From Bacillus haynesii (GTDB taxonomy: Bacteria; Bacillota; Bacilli; Bacillales; Bacillaceae), in the NCBI RefSeq assembly GCF_001969855.1, contig NZ_MRBL01000006.1, positions 124,001 through 188,000 of the forward strand: a DNA stretch of 64,000 bases, written 5' to 3'. Positions 48,824-57,873 of this stretch are shown here, piece by piece. The stretch's first letter is position 1. The number at the start of each line of letters is the position of its first letter. The notes beneath the pieces were generated by a model. That model was not told the origin of the DNA, did no database searches, and saw only the letters and a list, made by a program, of their open reading frames with translations. Position numbers and translations under genes: made by a program.

Positions 48824-50296
48824 CTAAATCTGCGGGTTAGAGGCTGTCAACATCTTTCTCTTCTCTGAATGAGGGTCGCTTTCAATCGTAATTTTTTGAT
48901 CAAATATGAGTGTTTTCCGTAAATCTTCATCATATTCAGGCCAGCTGACATGATCGGTGCTTGGATTTCCGGATCGGGCAAAAGACACCCAGGCAGCCTG
49001 GATCTGTTTAGCAAGCAGCTCCGCTTCTTCACTGGCCTTCGTACATGTCAGCTGTTCCAAAATGTCCATATTTCCAAATACAAACGGAATCTCTAAGCCG
49101 TGCGCCGCTTTGTTGAACGGCGGATGCTCTGAATCGGCATACCAGTCAAACCGGTACATAAAGACAGATGCATGTCGTGATTGAGCCGAAGCGAACACTA
49201 CGGACGGATGCCAAAAGATCAGATCTGTCATCATATCAACATGGCCTTCCAATGTTCTCGGATACAGAGACGAGGCGGCTTGGGCGGCCTCTTTTCCCAT
49301 GTATTCTTCTAAAATCTCGTTGATCTTGCTCTCAGGTAAAAGATTCGAATCAGAGGGAAAAAACAAGGCGCCTTCATCACGGTTTGTTCCGATTAATAGA
49401 TTGATCTCTTTTGCCGCGCCTTTTGCGACGGCGGCCTCAGGCTTCAGCGGCAAGGTTTTTTCATCAAGTGCAGGCAGAAATATCAATTCAAAAATATTTT
49501 CTCCCATTAAAGAGCGCAGCTGATCGGCGGCTTGAAGAAGCTCTTGATCAGATACATCGCGAAGGCGCTCCAGGTGATGATGATCAATATCGAGAATCCT
49601 TAAGAATCTTTCTGCTGCAGCTTTCGCAAGCTTTTCGGACATAGTTGCGGAAGCCCCGCTTTCCATAATGGCCTGTTGGAAAAGCCCCTTTGCTTTCGGC
49701 ATCGCCAAAAGCGAAGCGATGCTCATCGATCCCGCCGATTCTCCAAATACCGTAATATGATGACGGTCTCCGCCAAAGAAAGCGATATTGTCTTTCACCC
49801 ACTCGAGAGCCGCGATTTGATCCAAGAGGCCAAGGTTGCTGCTGTAGGAATCATTTATTGAAGAAAGATGCAAAAAACCGAACGGACCGAGGCGATAATT
49901 GATGGTGACCACGATCACCTTTCCCTGCTTTACAAGCTGAGTCCCGTCATAGAGCGGTTCACTTCCGGCGCCGAGATAAAAAGCGCCCCCATGAATCCAA
50001 ACCATAACAGGCAGATCCCCATCCGCCTCTTCAGGTGCGTATACATTTAAATAAAGGCAATCCTCAGACTTTTGAATCCCCTCTGATTGGGGCAATACCC
50101 CGTCAGGCTGCGGACAAACCGGCCCAAATTGAAAAGCATCCTGCTCACCTTCCCAGGCCTCCATTCGCTGCGGTTCCCGAAACCTTAAGTCGCCGACGGG
50201 AGGTTTTGCGTAAGGAACGCCTTTAAAGATACGGACTCCGTTTTCCGCTCTGCCTTTCAGCTTTCCGAAGCGTGTTTCGACAGTTGTTTCATACAT
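48824..50296 (-). CDS. pnbA: Carboxylesterase type B (PnbA-like)
   Basis: A 490-residue alpha/beta-hydrolase of the carboxylesterase/cholinesterase family, like B. subtilis para-nitrobenzyl esterase. The nucleophile is Ser187 in GESAGS, the oxyanion loop is HGGAFYLGAGS, and the acid and histidine are expected in TNRDEGALF and NKAAHGLEIPF. EDCLYLNVYAP is the family signature. Cytoplasmic, without a signal peptide. GAAAGGGGTGG precedes the ATG. Confidence 0.9.
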   Translation of the reverse strand: MYETTVETRFGKLKGRAENGVRIFKGVPYAKPPVGDLRFREPQRMEAWEGEQDAFQFGPVCPQPDGVLPQSEGIQKSEDCLYLNVYAPEEADGDLPVMVWIHGGAFYLGAGSEPLYDGTQLVKQGKVIVVTINYRLGPFGFLHLSSINDSYSSNLGLLDQIAALEWVKDNIAFFGGDRHHITVFGESAGSMSIASLLAMPKAKGLFQQAIMESGASATMSEKLAKAAAERFLRILDIDHHHLERLRDVSDQELLQAADQLRSLMGENIFELIFLPALDEKTLPLKPEAAVAKGAAKEINLLIGTNRDEGALFFPSDSNLLPESKINEILEEYMGKEAAQAASSLYPRTLEGHVDMMTDLIFWHPSVVFASAQSRHASVFMYRFDWYADSEHPPFNKAAHGLEIPFVFGNMDILEQLTCTKASEEAELLAKQIQAAWVSFARSGNPSTDHVSWPEYDEDLRKTLIFDQKITIESDPHSEKRKMLTASNPQI

Positions 50297-50448
50297 TTTA
50301 TTCCACCCCTTTCACTTTTCAATGATAATGGAATCGGAACATACCGTCTAATCAGAATACTTGCACTTTGGAAAATAAAGGGTCATTATAGGATCAGAAG
50401 AGATGTTCAACCTATTGTTTAAAAAATTGACGGAAAAGAGGGATTACA

Positions 50449-51213
50449 ATGGAACTGACGGGAAACACAGTGCTGATCACAGGCGGCGCATCAGGAATCG
50501 GCTTTGCTTTTGCCGAACGATTTATGAAAGCGGGAAATACGGTCATCGTCTGCGGGAGAAGGGAAAGCAAGCTTAAAGAAGCAAAGGAAAAATATCCGGA
50601 AATGACCACGCGTGTATGCGACGTGACCGTTGAAGCGGAACGACTGGCATTATTTGAATGGGTCAAAGAACATCACCCTGGCGTAAACGTACTTGTGAAT
50701 AATGCCGGAATACAGCAGCGCTACCATATTTTAAAAGCTGATGTGACAGACAATTGGGCTGACTACAATAAAGAAATCACCGTCAATATGGAGGCGCCGA
50801 TCCACCTGGCCATGCTCTTTAGTCAATACTTTGCCGAAAAAGCCGGGAAAACAGCGATCATCAATGTGACATCAGGGCTGGCGTTTACACCGATGGCGAT
50901 CGCACCGATCTACTCATCGACAAAAGCCGCTCTCCATTCTTTTACGATGAGTTTAAGACACCAACTTTCCGAGACCGGCGTTGAGGTCATAGAGGTCGCT
51001 CCTCCTGCGGTCAATACGGATCTGGGCGGTGTCGGACTGCATGATTTCGGAGCTCCTTTGGATGAATTTGCAGACGCGATCTTTAAAGGACTGGAAGAAG
51101 GCCGGTTAGAAATCGGTTATGCCAGATCGGAAAAAGCCTTGCGGATGTCAAGAGATGAAATCGATGAAAGTGTCAGCCAAATGTACAGCTCTTTAAAACA
51201 TTCCATCGAATAA
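50449..51213 (+). CDS. Short-chain dehydrogenase (DltE-like)
   Basis: A 254-residue classical SDR. The cofactor motif TGGASGIG is at residues 11-18, NNAG near 85-88, and the catalytic Ser and Tyr-x3-Lys are in VTSGLAF and YSSTKAAL. It resembles B. subtilis DltE (INVTSGLAFTPMAIAPIYSS, EVIEVAPPAVNTDL), but it is not in a dlt operon, so DltE itself is not claimed. AAAAGAGGG precedes the ATG. It is divergent from the esterase. Confidence 0.85.
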   Translation: MELTGNTVLITGGASGIGFAFAERFMKAGNTVIVCGRRESKLKEAKEKYPEMTTRVCDVTVEAERLALFEWVKEHHPGVNVLVNNAGIQQRYHILKADVTDNWADYNKEITVNMEAPIHLAMLFSQYFAEKAGKTAIINVTSGLAFTPMAIAPIYSSTKAALHSFTMSLRHQLSETGVEVIEVAPPAVNTDLGGVGLHDFGAPLDEFADAIFKGLEEGRLEIGYARSEKALRMSRDEIDESVSQMYSSLKHSIE

Positions 51214-51270
51214 AAGGGATTTTGGCAGATAGAAGCCGGCCGTTCATATCAACTAGAAGGAGTGATCCAG

Positions 51271-51633
51271 ATGCCGATTGTCCTCCAGCGAATTTATCAC
51301 GAAAATCCGCAAACAGAAGGGCGCCGCATTTTAATCGACCGGGTGTGGCCGCGCGGCATATCGAAAGAAAAAGCGAACCTTGACTGCTGGCTGAAAGAAA
51401 TCGCCCCGAGCCCGGATTTAAGAAAATGGTTCGGTCATGACCCAAAAAAATTTGAATCGTTTAAACAAGCCTATCAAAACGAAATCAAACAACACCCTGA
51501 AAAACAGAGAAGCTTCAAGGAATTAAAAGAAATGGCGGCGGATGAAACCGTTATTCTGCTTTACGGTGCAAAGGATGAGCGCCATAACCATGCTGTCGTT
51601 CTTTATGAGATGCTGAACCGGCAAAGCCTTTGA
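51271..51633 (+). CDS. DUF488 family protein (YeaO-like)
   Basis: A 120-residue DUF488 protein with the usual signature RVWPRGISKEKANLDCWLKEIAPS and GHDPKKFESFKQAYQNE. The family is widespread and of unknown function. The ATG at 51271 is used, with AGAAGGAG upstream; a GTG nine bases earlier is within the ribosome site. It follows the SDR gene by 57 bases and may share its transcript. Confidence 0.85.
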   Translation: MPIVLQRIYHENPQTEGRRILIDRVWPRGISKEKANLDCWLKEIAPSPDLRKWFGHDPKKFESFKQAYQNEIKQHPEKQRSFKELKEMAADETVILLYGAKDERHNHAVVLYEMLNRQSL

Positions 51634-51698
51634 CCTTGAAACTTTTTTCAATCCTTTTCGTATGACAGATAAAGCATCATGCGAAAAGGATGGTAAAC

Positions 51699-51983
51699 AT
51701 GGAAATGAACCTGTTTTGGATTGGACTTGGTTTAGCGGCTTTAGGCTATTTTATCGGTGACGGCTTGAAAAACTTTAAAAACCCAAAAGGGAGTTATTCA
51801 GGCTATCCCTATTTAATCAAAGAAGGCGATTTACATTATTATTTAGGCTTAAGCAAAGTAGAAACGAAAGAGATGCTGCGTAAATATCCTGAAATCCCTA
51901 AAATTGAATTAAATGGCACAACCTATTATCCGTATCAGCACTTGATGGATTGGATGTTGTCCGCCGACCTTTATAAAAATTAA
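51699..51983 (+). CDS. Small membrane-anchored protein with HTH-like C-terminus
   Basis: A 94-residue protein with one N-terminal membrane helix (about 3-20) and a soluble part (GDLHYYLGLSKVETKEMLRKYPEIPKIE...) that reads like an excisionase-type winged helix. I do not recognise the family. AAAAGGATGG precedes the ATG at 51699; the ATG at 51690 lacks a site. A strong terminator follows directly. Confidence 0.62.
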   Translation: MEMNLFWIGLGLAALGYFIGDGLKNFKNPKGSYSGYPYLIKEGDLHYYLGLSKVETKEMLRKYPEIPKIELNGTTYYPYQHLMDWMLSADLYKN

Positions 51984-52008
51984 AGCGCAGCTCTAAGCTG
52001 CGCTTTTT
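51982..52008. terminator. Bidirectional terminator
   Basis: AAAGCGCAGC and GCTGCGCTTT form a 10-bp stem with a five-base loop, followed by T on both strands. It serves the small membrane gene and the convergent phosphotransferase gene. Confidence 0.88.
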
Positions 52009-52009
52009 A

Positions 52010-54631
52010 TCATTCGAGTATTTCAACATATCCTTCCGATCCGTTAATCCTGATCTTCTGTCCGTCTTTGATAATCTTTGTGGCATTGTCAACCCCCACC
52101 ACCGCCGGAAGCCCGTATTCCCGCGCAATGACGGCGCCATGTGTCATGAGGCCGCCCACTTCAGTCACCAAACCTTTGATTGAGACAAACAGCGGTGTCC
52201 AGCTCGGATCTGTAAAAGGCGTGACAAGGATATCCCCCTCTTCGATATCAGCTTCCTCCAATTTCAGAATCACTCTTGCCCTTCCTTCGATGACTCCCGA
52301 TGAAACAGGAACGCCCGCCAACGCTCCTGCCGGAATGTGATCACCCAGGGCTTCTCCGTTGATGACCTCGCCTTCTGAAGTCATCATTCGCGGAGGCGTC
52401 AATTTTTCATAATGCTGATATTCTGCTTTTCTTTCTTCGATCTTCTTTACATCTAGACGATTTGTGCAAACAGCCTCTCTCAATTCAGCAAAAGACAGAT
52501 AATAAATATCCTCCTTCGCTTGAATCAGCTTCTTTCGCTGCAAAACAGCGGCTTCTTTCATCAATGCTTCCTTATATATAAAATATCGTTTGATCAGAGC
52601 ATATTTGGGATATTCCCGATAGCCGATAAAATTCCGCAGCACACTGATCATCTTCTTTGTCTTTTTTGCCTTTTGTCCGCCTCCCTTTAATTGTTGCAGA
52701 CGGCTTAACAAATCCTTTTCCTTTTGCTCCGCTTCCAATCGCCCCTGTTCAAACTTGACCGTTCGCGCACCGGGCTCAAAATTCTTGATATTGCTCAAAA
52801 TGACTGGAGCAAGAATGGAAGGGCGTTCGCTCCAGCGGGTCTTGGTCATATCGATTTCACCGGTACAGCGCATGCCGTATTTCTCAAGGAATGCCCGCAA
52901 TGTGCTGATAAAGGCGGGACCGCCGTCAAGCTGTTTGAGATCTTCAAAAAAGGTTTCAACATTGGCATGTGCTAAATACTTCTGAACCTCGGGGTATCCT
53001 CTGGCAGCATCGGAAACATCCAAAAGCGCCAATCCCATTTCAGATGTGACATTGTGGAATACTGATTGAGAAAGGGTATCGGCGACATTTTTTTCGCCAA
53101 GCCATTTCTCCATTTTTCGATTGAGCCAGTATACCGCATATAAACCAACCATAATCACAGCCATGCTCTCTGAATCATAGAGAACTTTTTTCAAGCTTTT
53201 TTGATCCTCTTCTATCTGTGCAAATAACGTTTCACCCGATGCATTTTTCAATCGCTGTTCAGCCTCATGAATGGATGCTTCCGCCTTGGACATGAGCCGT
53301 TTGACTACACCTGTGTCGTTTTTCCGATAAATCTTCAGCGCATCACCCGGCAGCGACCATGACAGTCCTTCAGCCCCTAACCTAAACATCCGCTTCCCTT
53401 TCGGCAGGGTTTTGACAAGCTCCTTTCTTTTCAAAAAATTCACAAGAGCGCTATGCATGAAAGGATCATTTTTCCCCGCCGTACTGAGGACGACTTTCCG
53501 CCCAGCAAAAGATGCCAAATCGTGTGATAAATCAATAAAAAGCCTTCCGCCGGCACAAGTCAGCTCATAATCCGAGATCAACCCGAAAAACGATATCCCA
53601 AGCGGATTAATCGGCTCTGTCATCATTTGCTGATGCCCGACAGACATATAGACGCGCAGCTTGTCGTCGCTCTGTTCCGGAAGAGGAAACAATGTCGTTA
53701 CAGGCCGGCTCTGGACAAAGAAAAATTCGCCACCAGCCAGACACCATTCAATATCCTGTGGAAAGCCGAAATGAGCTTCGATTCTCCTTCCCAGTGCTTC
53801 AAGCCGTATGATTTGTTCATCGGTTAATGTTTGTTTTTTCCGGCGTCCCGCTTCGACTTCGCGCGCCTCAGTGCCGCCGCTTTCCAAAGAATAGACTGCC
53901 GTCTTTTTCTCGGAAATCGTTTTTTGAACGATCGCACCTTCACGAACCTTGTAGTTGTCTGCTGAAACCGTACCAGATACGAGCGCTTCTCCCAAGGCAA
54001 AGCTTGCATCAATTGAGGTGACTTTCCGGTTGGATGTAATGGGATCTGCCGTAAACAAAATGCCGGACGCATCCGAAAACACCATCTGCTGGATGATGAC
54101 CGATAATTGAACTTTGCGGTGGTCAAAACCGTTTTGAATCCGGTAGATCACGGCCCGATCTGTAAACAGTGAAGCCCAGCATTTGCTAATATGCTTCAAG
54201 ATCGCCTCTATTCCTTTTATATTTAAATACGTATCTTGCTGCCCGGCGAAAGAGGCATGAGGCAAATCTTCCGCCGTAGCGCTTGATCGGACGGCATATG
54301 CACCGCCGCCAGCATTTGAGTGAGCGCTTTTAACCGCTTCTTTGATCTCTTCGGCGATTTCGGCCCTTTCAATACCATTGCGGATCTGGAGGGCGAGTTC
54401 GTTAATCTGCTCTCTATCCTTCACTTTTAAAAGTGACAGCTGATCAATCAGTTCACTGACCCTGCCGTTTTCGCCGATCATCCTTTCATATGCCTTTGTG
54501 GTTACACAAAAACCGGGAGGCACTTGAATGCCGTCCATTTTCGACAATTCGCCCAAGTTCATCCCTTTCCCGCCGACAAGCGGCAAATCGGCTCGATCGA
54601 CCTCATGAAAGCCCAATACATAGTGTCCCAT
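52010..54631 (-). CDS. Rifampicin phosphotransferase-like / PEP synthase-like enzyme
   Basis: An 873-residue enzyme with an N-terminal ATP-grasp domain (about 1-320, GGKGMNLGELSKM; YAVRSSATAEDLPHASFAGQ), a helical middle domain (about 330-750), and a C-terminal swivelling phosphohistidine domain. The catalytic His831 is in GGLMTHGAVIAREYG. This order and length fit the rifampicin phosphotransferase (RPH) family, often annotated as Pps. True PEP synthase carries its phosphohistidine domain before a C-terminal TIM barrel, which is absent here. It is transcribed with an upstream TetR gene 15 bases away. Confidence 0.85.
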   Translation of the reverse strand: MGHYVLGFHEVDRADLPLVGGKGMNLGELSKMDGIQVPPGFCVTTKAYERMIGENGRVSELIDQLSLLKVKDREQINELALQIRNGIERAEIAEEIKEAVKSAHSNAGGGAYAVRSSATAEDLPHASFAGQQDTYLNIKGIEAILKHISKCWASLFTDRAVIYRIQNGFDHRKVQLSVIIQQMVFSDASGILFTADPITSNRKVTSIDASFALGEALVSGTVSADNYKVREGAIVQKTISEKKTAVYSLESGGTEAREVEAGRRKKQTLTDEQIIRLEALGRRIEAHFGFPQDIEWCLAGGEFFFVQSRPVTTLFPLPEQSDDKLRVYMSVGHQQMMTEPINPLGISFFGLISDYELTCAGGRLFIDLSHDLASFAGRKVVLSTAGKNDPFMHSALVNFLKRKELVKTLPKGKRMFRLGAEGLSWSLPGDALKIYRKNDTGVVKRLMSKAEASIHEAEQRLKNASGETLFAQIEEDQKSLKKVLYDSESMAVIMVGLYAVYWLNRKMEKWLGEKNVADTLSQSVFHNVTSEMGLALLDVSDAARGYPEVQKYLAHANVETFFEDLKQLDGGPAFISTLRAFLEKYGMRCTGEIDMTKTRWSERPSILAPVILSNIKNFEPGARTVKFEQGRLEAEQKEKDLLSRLQQLKGGGQKAKKTKKMISVLRNFIGYREYPKYALIKRYFIYKEALMKEAAVLQRKKLIQAKEDIYYLSFAELREAVCTNRLDVKKIEERKAEYQHYEKLTPPRMMTSEGEVINGEALGDHIPAGALAGVPVSSGVIEGRARVILKLEEADIEEGDILVTPFTDPSWTPLFVSIKGLVTEVGGLMTHGAVIAREYGLPAVVGVDNATKIIKDGQKIRINGSEGYVEILE

Positions 54632-54646
54632 CAGAAGTCCCCCTTT

Positions 54647-55261
54647 TTATTCGCCTTCAATACCGAAACGAATCATATCCAAAAACCGTTTTCGTTCTTC
54701 AAGAAGACGTCTGCTCCAGGCTGAATCATAATCGTTCTCAGCCGTTACTTTCGCTAGAAACTTTTGTTCAAAATGCCCCATCATGACCATGATGAGTTCG
54801 AACGCCTCTTCACGATCGACTCCTTCCCTCAACGGAACTTTCGCAAAAAGCTGTTTTAGAATACGATTTCTAACGGCAAATTGCTCCCCATACTTTGCGG
54901 CGATTTCTTCTTTTAATTCGGAAGGCGGTGAAAAAAAGGCTTCTTTCGTGAGCTTATATACGTTTGGATAATCCGCGAAAAACTCAAGCTTAGCCAGGCT
55001 TATTTTTTCTTTCGCTTCAAAAAAATCATGATAAGACGACAGGTCATCAAGATAAAGTCGCGACTTTACCTTTTCAATACAATAATCGAGCACAGTTAAG
55101 TACAGGGTTTTTTTGCTTTTAAAGTGATGAAAAATCAGCGCCTTTGAAATGCCGGCCGCTTCCGCCAGCATTCCGGTCGAAGTCTTAGCATAGCCGTGCC
55201 TTGCAAAAACCTCCAAACAGGCATCGAGTATTTGTTCTTTTTCATAAAGCTGTAAAGGCAT
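54647..55261 (-). CDS. TetR-family regulator of the phosphotransferase operon
   Basis: A 204-residue TetR regulator. The N-terminal helix-turn-helix (ILDACLEVFARHGYAKTSTGMLAEAAGISKALIFHHF split over residues about 10-47) precedes a ligand-binding helical domain. It is cotranscribed with the RPH-like gene. Two TGACCA-based inverted repeats overlap its own promoter, pointing to autorepression. The inducer is unknown. Confidence 0.88.
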   Translation of the reverse strand: MPLQLYEKEQILDACLEVFARHGYAKTSTGMLAEAAGISKALIFHHFKSKKTLYLTVLDYCIEKVKSRLYLDDLSSYHDFFEAKEKISLAKLEFFADYPNVYKLTKEAFFSPPSELKEEIAAKYGEQFAVRNRILKQLFAKVPLREGVDREEAFELIMVMMGHFEQKFLAKVTAENDYDSAWSRRLLEERKRFLDMIRFGIEGE

Positions 55262-55284
55262 TGATCATCATTCCTTTTCGTTAT

Positions 55285-55333
55285 TGACCAATCGGTTAGT
55301 ATAGAGTGTAGCGTTTGCTGACCATTTGGTCAA
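55285..55333 (-). promoter_or_regulatory. TetR operon promoter with two operators
   Basis: On the minus strand TTGACC (55328-55333) and TACACT (55305-55310) are 17 bases apart. TGACCATTTGGTCA (55319-55332) covers the -35, and TGACCAATCGGTTA (55285-55298) lies near the transcription start. Both share the TGACCA half-site. Confidence 0.75.
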
Positions 55334-55421
55334 TATAATAAAACAAGAATGAGGTTTTAACATATGAATTTATTGGTAAAATGAAGGGGGAGCTTACAAA
55401 ATATGTCGGGGTGAAAAGGCA

Positions 55422-55652
55422 ATGCTGGTGTTGATGGTAAAGTTTATTTTGCTCTTTATTTTATGTTCCATTTCGTTTTCTTTATTTAAAGCATGTGTTT
55501 ACACAGCGGGTAAAAAGCTGATTGACCGGACCGCGGAGGGATCGGCCCTCAACTGGACCTGCAGTGTATTCATCAAAAACGGTGTGGCCATGACGGGCGA
55601 TGACTGTTTTGTCATGGCTGTTTCAGCGGCCTTGTTGGCCATTTATATTTAA
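55422..55652 (+). CDS. Small membrane protein, unknown
   Basis: A 76-residue frame with a hydrophobic N-terminus (about 3-22) and a second hydrophobic stretch at the end (about 62-75), with Cys residues between. The ribosome site is weak (GGTGAAAAGGC). No family recognised, and no terminator is evident. It may be real, because it is oriented with the next gene and begins after the divergent TetR promoter, but the support is modest. Confidence 0.35.
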   Translation: MLVLMVKFILLFILCSISFSLFKACVYTAGKKLIDRTAEGSALNWTCSVFIKNGVAMTGDDCFVMAVSAALLAIYI

Positions 55653-55700
55653 AAAATCTATTTGCCTCAAACTTTCAATAAACAAAAAAGGTGATCAAAG

Positions 55701-56378
55701 ATGTGCGGCAGGTTTACGCTCTTTTCTGAATTTGATGATATAATTGACCGTTTCGAAATTGATCAAATGGCGATTGAAGATTACAGCCCCAGTTATAACA
55801 TCGCGCCTTCCCAGTCCATTCTCGCCGTCATCAACGACGGTTCGCATAACCGGCTAGGGCGGCTGCGGTGGGGATTAATTCCGCCGTGGTCAAAGGATGA
55901 GAAAATCGGTTATAAAATGATCAATGCGCGCGCTGAGACTTTGGCTGAGAAGCCGAGCTTTCGAAAGCCGCTGATCAGACAAAGGTGCCTCATTCCGGCT
56001 GACAGTTTTTATGAGTGGAAGCGCACCGATGCCAAGAAGCGGCCGATGAGGATCAAGCTCAAAACAAATGGACTGTTTTCGTTTGCGGGGCTTTGGGAGA
56101 AGTGGCAGCCTGCAGGCGGCAAGCCCGTCTATACATGCACAATCATTACGACTATGCCCAACGATTTAATGAAAGACATTCATGACCGCATGCCCGTCAT
56201 TCTTGATCGTCAGGCTGAAAAAGAATGGCTGAATCCGAAAAATCAAGACCTTGCGTACTTAGCAAGCCTTTTAAAACCATATGCGTCAAAAGAGATGGAA
56301 GCTTATGAAGTCGCGCCTCTCGTCAATTCACCGCATCATAATTCTCCTGAGCTCATCAAAAAAGCCCCTTTGCAATGA
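55701..56378 (+). CDS. SOS response-associated peptidase / HMCES (YedK family)
   Basis: A 225-residue SRAP-domain protein. It begins MCGRFTLF, where Cys2 (after Met removal) forms a thiazolidine crosslink with abasic sites in single-stranded DNA. Other active-site elements are NIAPSQ, DSFYEW and HDRMPVIL. The role is shielding abasic DNA. AAAAAAGGTGATC precedes the ATG. The stop codon overlaps a strong terminator. Confidence 0.92.
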   Translation: MCGRFTLFSEFDDIIDRFEIDQMAIEDYSPSYNIAPSQSILAVINDGSHNRLGRLRWGLIPPWSKDEKIGYKMINARAETLAEKPSFRKPLIRQRCLIPADSFYEWKRTDAKKRPMRIKLKTNGLFSFAGLWEKWQPAGGKPVYTCTIITTMPNDLMKDIHDRMPVILDRQAEKEWLNPKNQDLAYLASLLKPYASKEMEAYEVAPLVNSPHHNSPELIKKAPLQ

Positions 56379-56393
56379 AAAAGGGGCTTTTTA
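56359..56393 (+). terminator. Terminator of the SRAP gene
   Basis: AAAAAGCCCCTTT pairs with AAGGGGCTTTTT around GCAATGAAA-type loop bases; T-run on the plus strand. Confidence 0.85.
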
Positions 56394-56445
56394 GCGAGGC
56401 GGCCGGGTCATGACGGCGAGAGCCGCGCCCGCATGATTCAAAAAA

Positions 56446-56907
56446 CTAATGTGTCAGAAGGTAAAATTCACTGCTGAAGCCGATGTCTTCCCAAAAATGC
56501 AGTGCCGATTGATTATCGATATCAACCGATACTTGAACGTGAGACACTTGATGCCGCTCAAACCAATCCATCATACGATCTGCAACAAGCTTCCCCAGTT
56601 TGTTTCTTCGATAGTCCGGGGCTATGTACACTTCATCGATTTGCCCGCTCAGACAATCGCTGACTAAATCTTTCTTAATAGAGGCCAGTCCGTATCCGAC
56701 CGCTTCTAGCTTCTCATTCACGACGGCAAAAACCGCTCCGTATGCGGATTGAACATATTGTTTCAGCTGCTGCTGTATCATTTCTCTATCTTGATCATCT
56801 AATGAACAATCAGCCGTTTCCAATGTATTTTCATTCCACAAATTGATCAGTTCATCAACAAACTCGGGATTCAAAGGGGCATCAAGCTTTTGAATATGTA
56901 TGGTCAT
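56446..56907 (-). CDS. GNAT N-acetyltransferase
   Basis: A 153-residue GNAT-fold acetyltransferase. The acetyl-CoA pyrophosphate loop YRRNKLGKLV follows the beta-4 strand VYIAPD, and the C-terminal ALHFWEDIGF is typical. Substrate unknown. The ATG at 56907 follows GGGAGAAACG; an upstream extension to 56943 lacks a ribosome site. Confidence 0.85.
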   Translation of the reverse strand: MTIHIQKLDAPLNPEFVDELINLWNENTLETADCSLDDQDREMIQQQLKQYVQSAYGAVFAVVNEKLEAVGYGLASIKKDLVSDCLSGQIDEVYIAPDYRRNKLGKLVADRMMDWFERHQVSHVQVSVDIDNQSALHFWEDIGFSSEFYLLTH

Positions 56908-57014
56908 GGCGTTTCTCCCTGTGCAAGACTTTTCATCAACCACATTTTAAATTAGAATAATATGCAATACAAGGATTTAATTGCTAACGAAACCGAAAGA
57001 AAGGTGATGGTGAA

Positions 57015-57284
57015 ATGGACAGCCGTACAGCGCGGGAAAAAGAACCGCCGCTTGTCAAAGTGTTCCATTATCTCACGCTTGCCGGGATATTTCTTCTCAT
57101 CATTCCATCCGGTTTAAATCCCGTTTATTTGTATGTGGGTTTCATCCTGTTTGGACTGAACATCGGTGTGCGTTCATTCGTTCTTTTGAAGAAGGATAAA
57201 AAAGGAGAATTTATCTTTACGATCGCTGCTTGTTTATTTTTGATTGGTTACAGTGCTGTCAGGCTGTATTTTATATCATATTAA
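57015..57284 (+). CDS. Small membrane protein, unknown
   Basis: An 89-residue protein with a charged start and three hydrophobic segments (about 18-33, 38-58 and 66-86). AAGAAAGGTGATGG precedes the ATG. No family recognised. It is divergent from the GNAT gene and ends at a hairpin shared with the convergent yfmQ. Confidence 0.6.
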   Translation: MDSRTAREKEPPLVKVFHYLTLAGIFLLIIPSGLNPVYLYVGFILFGLNIGVRSFVLLKKDKKGEFIFTIAACLFLIGYSAVRLYFISY

Positions 57285-57308
57285 AAAAGCAGGTTTTTCC
57301 TGCTTTTC
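57285..57308. terminator. Bidirectional terminator
   Basis: AAAAGCAGG and CCTGCTTTT form a 9-bp stem around five T, between convergent genes. Confidence 0.8.
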
Positions 57309-57756
57309 AAACCAAATCCGCCGTTTTTAGCCCCCTGCATGTTTGCAGACTGTCGGAACGCAGACAATAAGCGGCCGTCTTTTTCTTATATTGTTTAACG
57401 ACGTCTATATGATCATCGTATCTGTACACCAACAGCTTCACAGCATTTTTTCCTTTTTTTGTTTCGATAACAAACGGTGTCCCGGCGTTTTTCGGATTTA
57501 CATACAGCGGCTCATCTCCCGGGTAGATGTAGTACCGCTCCATAAATACGGCGTCATTAAAGTTTTGAATAAATTGACTCTTGTCAGATCCCTCTAAACG
57601 TTCTCCGCCGAGCGTGACTTTAACATTCGCTTCCTCAAGCTTCACATGAACTTGAAATTTGCCGGTCAGCCACTCTACGACACCGCTCGGAAGGCAAGTG
57701 ACCAATATTTTAAAAAGACTGAAGATAACCAAAAAGGTTACAAAAAGCCATGTCAC
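57307..57756 (-). CDS. yfmQ: YfmQ-like protein
   Basis: A 149-residue protein with one N-terminal membrane helix (about 3-22) and an outer or cytoplasmic domain. It shares long blocks with B. subtilis YfmQ, including PSGVVEWLTGKFQVHVKLEE and YYIYPGDE. Function unknown. The gene stands alone. Confidence 0.85.
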   Translation of the reverse strand: MTWLFVTFLVIFSLFKILVTCLPSGVVEWLTGKFQVHVKLEEANVKVTLGGERLEGSDKSQFIQNFNDAVFMERYYIYPGDEPLYVNPKNAGTPFVIETKKGKNAVKLLVYRYDDHIDVVKQYKKKTAAYCLRSDSLQTCRGLKTADLV

Positions 57757-57873
57757 TCGATCATCTCCTCTTGTCTGAAATTTAATGATGTCCTTGATTC
57801 ATCCTATCATACAGGCAAAAGGATTTTATTGTACATTATGTGAACAAGTGCAGCGCTAGATGAACATTCGCCT

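Noticed and set aside
52010..54631. Annotation as phosphoenolpyruvate synthase
   Set aside because: The phosphohistidine domain is at the very C-terminus and no PEP-binding TIM barrel follows, so the RPH-like reading fits better.
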